The position numbers and the translations under genes were made by a program. Under the pieces are notes generated by a model. The model ran no database searches, was not told the origin of the DNA, and saw only the letters and a list, made by a program, of their open reading frames with translations. Below, piece after piece: positions 26,608 to 35,378 of a stretch of DNA of 64,000 nt. The stretch's first letter is position 1. Each line of letters begins with the position of its first letter. Source of the DNA: Micromonospora olivasterospora (GTDB lineage: Bacteria; Actinomycetota; Actinomycetes; Mycobacteriales; Micromonosporaceae); contig NZ_VLKE01000001.1 in assembly GCF_007830265.1 (NCBI RefSeq), positions 3,348,001-3,412,000 on the forward strand. Reading direction: 5' to 3'.

Positions 26608-27506
26608 CGGCGGTCCGCCCCGGAGCCGAAGACCGCGAAGTGGAACAGCAGGTAGGCGGCGAGGGTGGCGGTCGTCGAGGTGCGGTCGTCGGTAAGCGGG
26701 TTGACCTCGGTGACGGCCAGCGCGTCGCAGTGCGGGGCGAGCAGTCGGACCGCTTCGAGGGCCTCGCCGGAGGTGAGGCCGCCAGGCTCGTGGGCGCCGG
26801 CGCCGGGCGCGAACGCCGGGTCGATCGCGTCGATGTCGAAGGACAGGAAGATGTGGTCGGCGCCGGAGACGCGGTCGAGGATCTGTTCGACGGCGGAGAC
26901 CGGGCCGAGGGCCTGGAACTCGCGGGCGGTGATGTGGGGCAGGCCGCTCTTTCGCTTGAACTGGGCCGAGGACGGGAAGTTGAAGTGCCGTACGGCCACC
27001 TGGATGCAGTCGTCGGCGTTGAGCCGGCCGAGTTCGAGGCTGCGGCGCATGCCGCTGGACTGGCTGAGCCGTCCCTGGAACCGGTTGTGATCCAGTAGAT
27101 CAAGGTGGGCGTCGAAGTGGATCACTCCGATCCGGCCGGGCAAGGCGTCGTGCACGCCGCGAGCGACCGGGAACAGCACCGAGTCGTCGCCCCCGATCAC
27201 GATCGGGGTACGGCCGTCGCGCAGCGACTCGGCGACCGAGGCGGAGCAGGCGTCCAGTGTGGCCTCGATGTCGTGCCCGACGACGTCGACGTCGCCGCGG
27301 TCGCGCAGCAGGTCGTCGCCGACCTCGTGGACGGAGTCGGTCTCCAGCGAGTAGATGGCGCCGTCCTCGATGCGTTGGGTGATCCAGCGCAGCGCGTCGC
27401 GGATCCGGCCGGGGGCGTACCGGGAACCCGGCCAGCCCAGGGTGGATCCCCCGTCGAAGGGGACTCCCCACAGGTCGAACTTGCGCGATTGGTGCGAACG
27501 TGGCAT
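26604..27506 (-). CDS. Ureohydrolase (arginase/agmatinase family)
   Basis: This 300-aa manganese enzyme has the family blocks: IVIGGDDSVLFPV, VIHFDAHLDLLD and LSFDIDAIDPAFAPGAG. It cleaves a guanidino group to release urea. Arginase, agmatinase, guanidinobutyrase and formiminoglutamase cannot be separated with certainty; the downstream ornithine aminotransferase favours an arginase-type product. It lies 33 bp downstream of the ABC ATPase gene in a continuous minus-strand operon. Confidence 0.88.
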   Translation of the reverse strand: MPRSHQSRKFDLWGVPFDGGSTLGWPGSRYAPGRIRDALRWITQRIEDGAIYSLETDSVHEVGDDLLRDRGDVDVVGHDIEATLDACSASVAESLRDGRTPIVIGGDDSVLFPVARGVHDALPGRIGVIHFDAHLDLLDHNRFQGRLSQSSGMRRSLELGRLNADDCIQVAVRHFNFPSSAQFKRKSGLPHITAREFQALGPVSAVEQILDRVSGADHIFLSFDIDAIDPAFAPGAGAHEPGGLTSGEALEAVRLLAPHCDALAVTEVNPLTDDRTSTTATLAAYLLFHFAVFGSGADRR

Positions 27507-27539
27507 TGCGGACCTCTCGGAGGTGGGGTACGGGTGCTC

Positions 27540-28331
27540 TCAGCCGAGGACGCGGGAGAGGAATTCCTGGGTGCGCGGGTGCTGCGGGGCGCCGAGGACG
27601 ATGCCGGGCGGACCTGACTCGACCACGACGCCTTCGTCCATGAACACGAGCGTGTCGCCGACCTCGCGGGCGAAGCCCACCTCGTGGGTGACCACGATCA
27701 TCGTCATGCCGTCGGCGGCCAGCGACTTCATCACGTCGAGCACCTCGCCGACCAGTTCCGGGTCCAGCGCCGAGGTCGGCTCGTCGAAGAGCATCAGGTA
27801 AGGCTCCATCGCGAGTGCCCGAGCGATCGCGACCCGCTGTTGCTGGCCGCCACTGAGTTGGGCCGGGTAGGCGTCGTACTTGTCGGACAGGCCGACCCGG
27901 TCGAGCAGCCGGCGGGCGGCGGTCTCGGCGGCGGCCCGGTTGTGCCCCAACGCCCGTATCGGCCCCTCAAGGACGTTGCCGAGCGCGGTCATGTGCGGGA
28001 AGAGGTTGAACCGCTGGAAGACCATGCCGATGCCGCGCCGCTGCCGTGCGATTTCGCGTTCGGTCAGCTCGTGGAGTCTGCCGCCGCGCAGTCGGTAGCC
28101 GACCAGGTCCTCGCGCAGCCACAGCTCGCCGCCGTCGAGGCGTTCCAACTGGTTGATGCAGCGAAGGAAGGTGGACTTGCCGGAGCCGGACGGGCCCATC
28201 ACGCACAGCACCTCGCCGGCGCGCACCTGCAGGGACACTCCGCGCAGCACGTGTACCGGTCCGAACGACTTCTGCAGGTCGACCGCGCGGACGACCGGGG
28301 TCGTGCCGTCTGTCGGTGGTGGCTGGCTCAC
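27540..28331 (-). CDS. Amino-acid ABC transporter ATP-binding protein (GlnQ-like)
   Basis: This 263-aa ATPase of the polar amino acid group has Walker [11 protein letters not shown]-loop [12 protein letters not shown], signature [15 protein letters not shown] and Walker [15 protein letters not shown]. It overlaps the permease gene by four bases. With the permease and the solute-binding lipoprotein encoded on the other strand it should make a complete importer. Confidence 0.95.
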   Translation of the reverse strand: MSQPPPTDGTTPVVRAVDLQKSFGPVHVLRGVSLQVRAGEVLCVMGPSGSGKSTFLRCINQLERLDGGELWLREDLVGYRLRGGRLHELTEREIARQRRGIGMVFQRFNLFPHMTALGNVLEGPIRALGHNRAAAETAARRLLDRVGLSDKYDAYPAQLSGGQQQRVAIARALAMEPYLMLFDEPTSALDPELVGEVLDVMKSLAADGMTMIVVTHEVGFAREVGDTLVFMDEGVVVESGPPGIVLGAPQHPRTQEFLSRVLG

Positions 28332-29251
28332 TGCTGCGGGGCTCCCTTCAACCGGCGCCCGAGTGACCGGGCCTTACGGTTCGGCAGGGCGTGGAAGCCC
28401 CGGCCGAACCGGCGCTCGACGAAGTGCTGGATGACGCTGAGCACGGAGACCACCGCCAGGTACCAGATCGCGGCGACGATCAGCAGTTCGATGATCCGGT
28501 TGTTGGAGTAGTAGATGAACTCGACGGTCTCCAGCATCTCGCCGTACGTGATGACGGCGGCGAGCGACGACATCTTCAGCGTGCTGATGAACTCGTTGCC
28601 CAGGGGCGGCAGGATGACCCGCATGGCCTGCGGCAACACGATTCGGCGCCGGATCTGGTTCGGGGTCAGGCTGATCGCCTGGGCCGCCTCGATCTGGCCC
28701 TTGTCGACCGAGAGGATGCCGGCGCGGACCAACTCCGCGGTGTAGGCGCTCATGTTGATGCCGAGGCCGAGCAGGGCGGCCATGAACGGCGTCATCACGT
28801 CGATCATGCGGGCCTCGAACGGCCCGAAGCCGACCGTGGGGAAGACCAGCGCCAGGTTGTACCAGATCAGCAACTGCAGCAGCACCGGAATACCGCGGAA
28901 CAGCCAGATGTAGCCGAAGGCAATGGTCCTGGTCACCGGGTTCGCCGACATCCGCATCACCGCGACCAGCACACCCAGGACGATGGCCAACGCCATGGAA
29001 CAGAGGGTGATGATGACGGTGTTGGCCAGACCGTGCAGGATCGCCGAGGCGGTCAGGTAGCGGCCTACGACCGACCATTCGATGCTGCCCTGGGCGAAGG
29101 CCCGCACCAGAAGTGCGACCAGCACGACCACGACGGCTGCCGAGACCCACCGGCCGTAGTGCCGTAGCGGCACCCGGGGCAGCCCGGCAAGCTGCCCGGG
29201 GCCCGGCGGTGCCGCCAAGGTGCTGGCCCCGCCGTGTCCAGTGCTCCTCAT
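28328..29251 (-). CDS. Amino-acid ABC transporter permease (HisM/GlnP-like)
   Basis: This 307-aa membrane protein has about five helices after a cytoplasmic N-terminal extension of about 40 residues. The EAA loop that docks the ATPase is present ([20 protein letters not shown]). The sequence [20 protein letters not shown] is characteristic of His/Glu/Gln/Arg/opine permeases. Only one permease is encoded, so it probably works as a homodimer. It is the first gene downstream of the PucR-type regulator gene. Confidence 0.92.
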   Translation of the reverse strand: MRSTGHGGASTLAAPPGPGQLAGLPRVPLRHYGRWVSAAVVVVLVALLVRAFAQGSIEWSVVGRYLTASAILHGLANTVIITLCSMALAIVLGVLVAVMRMSANPVTRTIAFGYIWLFRGIPVLLQLLIWYNLALVFPTVGFGPFEARMIDVMTPFMAALLGLGINMSAYTAELVRAGILSVDKGQIEAAQAISLTPNQIRRRIVLPQAMRVILPPLGNEFISTLKMSSLAAVITYGEMLETVEFIYYSNNRIIELLIVAAIWYLAVVSVLSVIQHFVERRFGRGFHALPNRKARSLGRRLKGAPQQ

Positions 29252-29341
29252 CGCGTCTCCCGTCTGTACTTTCGCCGAGTCTCACCGGGCCGGCAGGGGC
29301 AGCGATACCTGACATCGGGTCCAGTCAGCGCACCGCGGGCG

Positions 29342-30946
29342 CTACTTCCTGTCCTGCTCCGGCCCGCTGCCACGGCCCGCCCGTCCGGTGCCCTGCTCCG
29401 GCACGGGCTGGTCGTCGGTGTCGGCCGCGCTGTCGGCGAGCAGCGCGAGCCACAGCTCCATCCGGCCGTACGCCGAATCGAGGTCGCGCCCGGTGATCTG
29501 CTCGATCCGGTCGATCCGGGCCCGCAACGTGTGCCGGTGGATGCCCAGCTCCGCGGCGGTCTCGTTCCAGTGGCCGTTGTGCGTCAGGAAGGTGCTCAGG
29601 GTGGCCAGCAAGGTTCCCTCGCGACCCTGGTCGTGCTGCTTCAGCGGGCCGAGGACCCGGCGCACGAAACCGGCCAACGCCTGCGGCGACTGGGCCCGGA
29701 TGAGCATGTGCAGCGCCTCCAGATCGTCGAACCGAGTCACCGGCCGCCGCTCGGCCCGGCCGACCTCGGCCGCGTGGGTCGCGGCCCGGTACGACAGCCC
29801 CACCTGCTCGATCGGCACCACGTCGCCCAGCCCGAGCGGCACCATCGGGCGTACCGAGGCCAGCCGGGCCAGCGCGGCGGCGGCAGTCTCCGAGCCGTCG
29901 ACGAGTACGGCGACCCGGGCCTGCCGACCGGCCTCCTGCGCGACGACGGCGCCGGGCAGGTTCGCCTCGGCCATCAGCTCGTTGAGTTCGTCGCAGACCT
30001 GACTGCCCCGGCTGGCGGCACAGAAATAGACGCCAACCCGGACAGCTGCCGGGTCGAGGTCCCAGGCGAGGGCGTGCTGGGCGGCGACCTCGCCGGTGAC
30101 CGCACCGCGCAGAACCTGGGCCAACTGGTCGGCGCGCAACCGGCGGATCTGCTGGCGGGCCGCCTGCGAGCGCTCCATCTCCAGGGACAGCAGCGCCACC
30201 GCGCCGGCCAACACCATCCGGCTGTAGTCGCTGGCCGCGCCGGGGACGCCGGCGATCAGGAAACCGCGCATCCGGCCCCGCGCCCCGAGTGTGTGGATCG
30301 CCACCGACTCGGTCGGGCCGACCACCGAACCGCTGGAGCGGATACCGCGCTCGCGGGTACGCATCACGTCCGGCAGCAGCGCGGGCAGCCGGTCGGCGGC
30401 CGCTGCCGGATGCGCCCGCACAACGTTGGCGGCGAGGTCGGTGAGCACTGCCCAGCCGCCGAGTGCGCGCGAGACCTCAGCAACGAGGCCGCCTCTGCCG
30501 GACTCGACGGCCGCGGCGGTCAGCGCCTGCTGAGCGTCGAACGCGCGGGCGATGGTGTCGTAGCGTTCCGCCGCGAGCAGGTTCGACACGGCCTCGGAGA
30601 TTGCCACGTAGGGCGCGTCGACCGGCACCTCCAGCACCGGTAGGCCACGCTCCTCGGCGGCCTGGATCAGCGGCCCAGGGACCTGGTCGTACCCGAGTCC
30701 GACACCGAAGCCGAGTCCTGCCAGGCCGGCATCGGCGAGCCGGTGGACGTACGGGCCGAACTGCTCCGGATCATCGATCTTCAGGCCGGTGGTGAGTAGC
30801 AACTCCCCGCCGCGAAGCCACGGGGTCGGGTCGATGGTCTCGCTGACGTGCACCCACCGGACCTCGTTGTCGAGACCGCGGTCGCCCGCGCATACCCGCA
30901 GGTTCAACTCCGGCAGCGCCAGAACCTGCGCAATCGTCACAGTCAC
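29342..30946 (-). CDS. PucR-family transcriptional regulator
   Basis: This 534-aa protein has the PucR N-terminal domain (VTIAQVLALPELNLRV, ETIDPTPWLRGGELLLTTGL) and a C-terminal HTH_30 domain (LATLSTFLTHNGHWNETAAE, LGIHRHTLRARIDRIEQITG). PucR regulators sense small nitrogen compounds and control their catabolism. GTG at 30946 is chosen because it precedes the first conserved residues; a longer open frame to 31261 overlaps the divergent gene. It lies between the two oppositely oriented catabolic operons and is the obvious candidate to control both. Confidence 0.9.
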   Translation of the reverse strand: MTVTIAQVLALPELNLRVCAGDRGLDNEVRWVHVSETIDPTPWLRGGELLLTTGLKIDDPEQFGPYVHRLADAGLAGLGFGVGLGYDQVPGPLIQAAEERGLPVLEVPVDAPYVAISEAVSNLLAAERYDTIARAFDAQQALTAAAVESGRGGLVAEVSRALGGWAVLTDLAANVVRAHPAAAADRLPALLPDVMRTRERGIRSSGSVVGPTESVAIHTLGARGRMRGFLIAGVPGAASDYSRMVLAGAVALLSLEMERSQAARQQIRRLRADQLAQVLRGAVTGEVAAQHALAWDLDPAAVRVGVYFCAASRGSQVCDELNELMAEANLPGAVVAQEAGRQARVAVLVDGSETAAAALARLASVRPMVPLGLGDVVPIEQVGLSYRAATHAAEVGRAERRPVTRFDDLEALHMLIRAQSPQALAGFVRRVLGPLKQHDQGREGTLLATLSTFLTHNGHWNETAAELGIHRHTLRARIDRIEQITGRDLDSAYGRMELWLALLADSAADTDDQPVPEQGTGRAGRGSGPEQDRK

Positions 30947-31111
30947 GGGAACATCCCATCTCCTCGGCTGGACCAGTGTTGCCAGATGGTGACATGGCCG
31001 TGAAGTACAGTCCGACCTGCGGCGACTGGACAAGCGGTCCCCTTCCGATGCTTTCGCCGCTACTTGAACACTGGGGCCACGTTGCCGAGGGGAACCGGTG
31101 GCGAACGTGCG

Positions 31112-31135
31112 GGGCGGGTGTGCTGACACCCCGCC
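31112..31135 (+). promoter_or_regulatory. Hairpin just before the solute-binding-protein start
   Basis: GGGCGGGTGT (31112-31121) faces ACACCCCGCC (31126-31135) across GCTG, with a single bulge. It lies 19 bp before the GTG start and a few bases before the GGAGGAG site, so it could limit translation or transcription. The PucR-divergent promoter lies upstream of it. Confidence 0.35.
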
Positions 31136-31153
31136 GACCCGGAGGAGACACAC

Positions 31154-32047
31154 GTGAAGAAGCGAGCCATCTGCGCGGTCTTTGCCGCAGCCCTGCTCGC
31201 CGGATGCGGCGGCACCGATGCCGACGCCCCGGCCCCGGACCAGTCGGACAACGCGTTGCACGCGATGCTGCCGGAGTCCATCCGAAAGGCGGGAGAACTC
31301 CGGGTAGGAAACAGCCCGGTATATCCTCCGATGTCGTACTTGCCGAAGGGGACGGAGGACAGGAACAAGAGGCAGGGTTTCGACGTCGACCTGGCGCGGG
31401 CCATCGGCGAGAAGCTCGGCGTCCGGGTGACCTTCGTGACACAGGAGTACGAACAGTACATCCCGTCATTGGCCACCGGCCGGATCGACCTTATCGAGTC
31501 GGCGATGCAGGATCTCGAATCGCGTCGGGCAACGGTCGACTTCGTCGACTACTACACGACCGGCCCGCAGTTGTTCACCCTGGCGGACAAGGCCGCCCGG
31601 TTCCCCGCCGAGATTGACGTCTGCGGCGCCAAGGTCGCCGTCGACAGCGGCGACACCGGCTACCGGAACGCCCTGGCCAGCTTCAGCCAAAAGGTCTGCG
31701 CTCCGGCCGGCAAACCGCCGGTGGAGGAGCTGACCACCAACGGCACCGCCGACGCCCTGTTGCAGATAGGGCAGGGGCGGGCCGATGTCGGCATCCGGGG
31801 TGCCGAGTCAATCCGGTACGTCACCAGCGAGCAGGAACCGGGCAAGTACGCCCTGATCGGCAAGCCGATCACGGAGATTCCCGTCGGTATCGCGGTGAGC
31901 AAGCAGCAGCCCGAGTTGCGGGACGCGGTAGCGGCGGCGCTGACAGCGGTGATGGACGACGGCACCTACGCCCAGATCGGCGACAAGTGGGGGCTGTCGG
32001 ACATCCTCCGTCCGGCGGTGACGATCAACGGCCAGCCGGCGAGCTGA
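31154..32047 (+). CDS. Amino-acid ABC transporter solute-binding lipoprotein
   Basis: This 297-aa family 3 solute-binding protein starts at GTG 31154 behind GGAGGAG and has a lipobox (LLAGCGG, Cys at about residue 18). The body matches polar amino acid binders: GELRVGNSPVYPPMSY, GFDVDLARAIGEKLGV, RIDLIESAMQDLESR. It supplies the importer encoded by the divergent operon. It is followed after two bases by the isoaspartyl dipeptidase gene, so the ligand may be a dipeptide-like or arginine-derived amino acid. Confidence 0.92.
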   Translation: MKKRAICAVFAAALLAGCGGTDADAPAPDQSDNALHAMLPESIRKAGELRVGNSPVYPPMSYLPKGTEDRNKRQGFDVDLARAIGEKLGVRVTFVTQEYEQYIPSLATGRIDLIESAMQDLESRRATVDFVDYYTTGPQLFTLADKAARFPAEIDVCGAKVAVDSGDTGYRNALASFSQKVCAPAGKPPVEELTTNGTADALLQIGQGRADVGIRGAESIRYVTSEQEPGKYALIGKPITEIPVGIAVSKQQPELRDAVAAALTAVMDDGTYAQIGDKWGLSDILRPAVTINGQPAS

Positions 32048-32049
32048 TC

Positions 32050-33252
32050 GTGACCCTTACCGTCCTGCGCGGGGGCATCCTGCTGGCGCCGCAGCCCGCC
32101 GGAACCGGCGACGTGGTCGTCGCCGGCCGGGACATCCTGGAGGTCGGACCGCCCGGCCCCACCTCCGGCATGGCCGCCCAGGCGACCGTCGTCGACTGCG
32201 CCGGGTTGCTCATCGCACCCGGCGTCGTCGACGGCCACCTGCACATCCTCGGCGGGGGCGGCGGCAGCGGGTACCACACGCGCATCCCCGAACTGCCCGC
32301 TGACGTGATCGTCGAAGCGGGCACCACGAGCTGCGTCGGAATGCCCGGCGTGGATCCGATCACCAAGAACCCCGAGGCGTTGCTCGCCCGGGCGTACGCG
32401 CTACCGGCCACCGGGCCACGCGCCTGGGCGATGGCCGGCGGCTTCCACTGGCCGCCACCGACCGTCACCGGCTCGATCCTGCGCGACCTGCACCTGCTGC
32501 CCCACCTCGTAGGCGTCAAGATCGCCCTGTACGAACACAAGGCCACCGCCCCCGGGCCGACCGAACTGGCTCGACTGCTCCGCGAACTCGAATGGGTCGC
32601 CGGCGCTACCGGCAAGGCCGGCCTGCTGCACGTGCACCTCGGCACCGCCGTCGGCGACCCCGACCTGCTGGCGCGAGCACTCGACGAATCCGGTGCCGAC
32701 CCCGGCCGGGTACAGGTCACGCACGCCAACTACACCCCTGACACCCTCGGCCTGGCCACCCGCCTCGGCGGGCTCGGTTGCCGGGTAGACGTCAACCCAC
32801 TGATCAATCCCGACCGGATCACCGGCGCCATCGCCCCGGTGGACGCGATCGCTGCCCTGCTGGCCGGGGGCGTGCCCGCCGGTCAGCTCACCCTCAGCAG
32901 CGACGGCAATGCATCGGTGCCACGTACCCTGCCCGGCGGCGATATCGAACCGTTCGCCTACCGGGTGGAGTTGCTACCCACCGTACGGGCGCTGGTCGCC
33001 GCTGGCGTCCTCGACCTGCCGGACGCGCTGGCCCTGGTCACCGCGAATCCGGCCGCCGCGCTGCGGCTGGACAGCGCCGGTCCTCATGGCATCGGCACCC
33101 TGCGCACCGGCGGCCCCGCCGACATCGTCGTTCTCGAGCCCGACCTGCGGGTCCGGCACGTCTACCGTGACGGCGAGCAGCTAGTCCGCGACGGCCGCGC
33201 CGTCGCCCCGAACCCGTTCCGCCCGCCGCAGCGACCGGACACCACCCCGTGA
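32050..33252 (+). CDS. iadA: Isoaspartyl dipeptidase
   Basis: This 400-aa amidohydrolase matches beta-aspartyl dipeptidase. The metal motif is DGHLHILGGGGGSGYHTRIP, the carboxylated-lysine segment is GVKIALYEHKA, further ligands lie in HVHLGT and THANYTPDTL, and the catalytic Asp is in LSSDGNAS. IadA releases aspartate from beta-aspartyl dipeptides. Together with an amino-acid importer and arginine-degrading enzymes, a natural substrate would be beta-Asp-Arg, the dipeptide left after cyanophycin breakdown; that link is inference. It overlaps the next gene by four bases (GTGA). Confidence 0.88.
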   Translation: MTLTVLRGGILLAPQPAGTGDVVVAGRDILEVGPPGPTSGMAAQATVVDCAGLLIAPGVVDGHLHILGGGGGSGYHTRIPELPADVIVEAGTTSCVGMPGVDPITKNPEALLARAYALPATGPRAWAMAGGFHWPPPTVTGSILRDLHLLPHLVGVKIALYEHKATAPGPTELARLLRELEWVAGATGKAGLLHVHLGTAVGDPDLLARALDESGADPGRVQVTHANYTPDTLGLATRLGGLGCRVDVNPLINPDRITGAIAPVDAIAALLAGGVPAGQLTLSSDGNASVPRTLPGGDIEPFAYRVELLPTVRALVAAGVLDLPDALALVTANPAAALRLDSAGPHGIGTLRTGGPADIVVLEPDLRVRHVYRDGEQLVRDGRAVAPNPFRPPQRPDTTP

Positions 33253-34277
33253 CCGCCGCCGACCCGGTGACCCGGCAGGTGTTGTTCACCCCCGCCGAGG
33301 CCGCAGCCGGCGGCCGGCCGGCCCCGCCGCACCCCGTGTGGCGGTCGGCATCACGGGCGGCGCCGGCTGCCGATCAGGTACTCATCCAGGTGCATGCAGC
33401 CGGCCTCAACCGCGCCGACCTGCTGCAACGCGACCTCGACTACACGCCGCCGGCAGGCGAGTCCGCCGTACCCGGCCTGGAGTGTGCCGGCACCATCGCC
33501 GCGATCGGTCCAGATGTCGCCGGCTGGCAGGTCGGCGATCAGGTATGCGCACTGCTCGGCAGCGGTGGTTACGCCAGCCACGCTCTGGTGTCACACCACC
33601 AACTGCTGCCCGTCCCGACCGGCTGGACGATGGCCGAGGCGGCGGCGCTGCCGGAGGCGCTGGCGACCGCCTGGTGGAACCTGCGGATGATCGCCGGCGT
33701 ACGCCCCGGCGACCGCGTGCTGGTCCACGCCGCGAACTCCGGCGTCGGCACCACCGCCGTCAAGGTCGCCCAGTCGCTGGGCGCCACCGTCGCCGGCACC
33801 GTCCGTGGCCCAGCCCTCGCCGACGCCGTGCACCGGCTCGGCGCCGACCCGGTGGTGGTCTCCACCGCCCTGAACTCCGCCGACGAACTGCGCCGGCTGG
33901 CACCCGACGGCTTCGACGTCGTACTCGACCTCGTCGGTGCCGCCGTCGCCGACATGACCATGGTCGGGCTGCGCACCGGCGGTCGGTGGCTCAGCGTCGG
34001 CGTACTCGGCGGTGACCAGGTGTCGCTGAGCCTACGCACGGTGATCCGGCGCCGCCTGGTACTCACCGGCGGCTCGCTGCGCAGCCTGCCACCGGCCGAG
34101 AAGGCCGCCATCATCGCCGACCTACGCCGAGCCACACCGTGGGCCGGACCGGTCGACCTGCGACCGGTCATCGCCGCCCGCTACCCCGCCGCCCACGTCG
34201 CCGCCGCTCTGGACCACCTCGAGCGGGGCGGCCTGATCGGCAAGATCGTGCTGACCGACCTCGAGGAGATCACATGA
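33249..34277 (+). CDS. Quinone oxidoreductase-like MDR protein
   Basis: This 342-aa medium-chain dehydrogenase/reductase has a GroES-like half (ADLLQRDLDYTPPAGESAVP, ECAGTIAAIGPDVAGWQVGD) and a Rossmann half (VLVHAANSGVGTTAVKVAQS). It lacks zinc ligands, so it is of the NADPH:quinone reductase type. It is coupled by overlaps to IadA upstream and the luciferase-like protein downstream. Its role in the pathway is not obvious; handling of a reactive carbonyl is one possibility. Confidence 0.88.
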   Translation: MTAADPVTRQVLFTPAEAAAGGRPAPPHPVWRSASRAAPAADQVLIQVHAAGLNRADLLQRDLDYTPPAGESAVPGLECAGTIAAIGPDVAGWQVGDQVCALLGSGGYASHALVSHHQLLPVPTGWTMAEAAALPEALATAWWNLRMIAGVRPGDRVLVHAANSGVGTTAVKVAQSLGATVAGTVRGPALADAVHRLGADPVVVSTALNSADELRRLAPDGFDVVLDLVGAAVADMTMVGLRTGGRWLSVGVLGGDQVSLSLRTVIRRRLVLTGGSLRSLPPAEKAAIIADLRRATPWAGPVDLRPVIAARYPAAHVAAALDHLERGGLIGKIVLTDLEEIT

Positions 34278-35302
34278 CGCCGTCCAGTTCCGCCAACCCC
34301 ATCGGCCTGGCACTCGGCTACGACCCGGCGGTCACGGTCCGCCGCATGGCCGACTCGGCCGCCGCCGCAGAACGAGCCGGCTTCGACACCGCGTTCTTTT
34401 CCGAGACGCTGTTCACCAACCGCGATTCGGTCTCTGCACTGGCCGCGTTCGGCCTTGCCACCAGGCGAGTCACACTCGGCGCCACCCAGGTCGTGCGGCT
34501 GCGCAGCCCACTGGTGATGGCCCAGTCCGCAGCCACCCTTGACGAACTCAGCGGCGGCCGGCTCGTGCTGGTGCTCGGCGCCTACACCGCCAAACACGCC
34601 GCCCGCAACGGCCGGCCGCTGACCGACCCCGTCACCACCCTGCGCGAGTATGTCGAATCGATCCGCGCCCTACTCACCGGCGAACCCGTCACCTACCACG
34701 GCGAGGTCGTACGGCTCGACGACGTCGCACTCAACTTCCAGCCGCTCCGGCCGGACATTCCGATCTGGATCGCCGCCGCCAGCCGCAAGGGTCTGGTCAA
34801 CGCCGCCTCGATCGGCGACGGCGTGCTACTCGACGCCGGCACCTCCCCGGAGTACTCGGCGAACGCCGTCGCGCTGCTACGCGCCAGCGCCGAACAGGCC
34901 GGCCGCGACCCGGACGGGCTCGCCGTCGCCCAACTCATCAATACCTCGATCGAGGACGATCGCGCCGCCGCCATCGAGGCGATCCGCTGGGAGGTGGCGA
35001 CCAAGTTCAAGTACGCCTCCACCCCGAAGGCGAAGATGTCGGTCGGTGAGCCGACCATCGACCCGACGGACCTGCCCCGGTTCGCCGCCACGTACGAGGC
35101 CGGCGGAGAGGCGGCCCTGCAAAAGGTGTTGCCGGAGCGGTACGTCACCTCGCTGACAGCGACCGGCACCGTCGATGACGTACGGGCCCGCGTCGATGCC
35201 TACCGGGCGGCAGGCGTGACAATGCCCCTGGTTCGCCCCGCCGCCCCGCACCAGCTCGACCGCTTGCTCACCACGTTTGGTCAGGCCCACACCGTCGGCT
35301 GA
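34274..35302 (+). CDS. Luciferase-like, probably F420-dependent oxidoreductase
   Basis: This 342-aa luciferase-like monooxygenase-family protein has the TIM-barrel layout of the F420-dependent group (LGYDPAVTVRRMADSAAAAE, FSETLFTNRDSVSALAAF, VTLGATQVVRLRSPLVMAQS, PIWIAAASRKGLVNAA). The homologous methylene-tetrahydromethanopterin reductase (Mer) uses F420. It is the last gene of the SBP-IadA-MDR operon. The F420 reductase at 22178-22858 is in the same gene neighbourhood, which supports F420 rather than FMN as cofactor. Confidence 0.85.
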   Translation: MTPSSSANPIGLALGYDPAVTVRRMADSAAAAERAGFDTAFFSETLFTNRDSVSALAAFGLATRRVTLGATQVVRLRSPLVMAQSAATLDELSGGRLVLVLGAYTAKHAARNGRPLTDPVTTLREYVESIRALLTGEPVTYHGEVVRLDDVALNFQPLRPDIPIWIAAASRKGLVNAASIGDGVLLDAGTSPEYSANAVALLRASAEQAGRDPDGLAVAQLINTSIEDDRAAAIEAIRWEVATKFKYASTPKAKMSVGEPTIDPTDLPRFAATYEAGGEAALQKVLPERYVTSLTATGTVDDVRARVDAYRAAGVTMPLVRPAAPHQLDRLLTTFGQAHTVG

Positions 35303-35378
35303 GGGGCTGCGGGCGGTGTCGCACCCATTGACAACGCTCGCCAACCTTTCCGTGCGCGCCCAGCAGAGCGAAGGTTGA

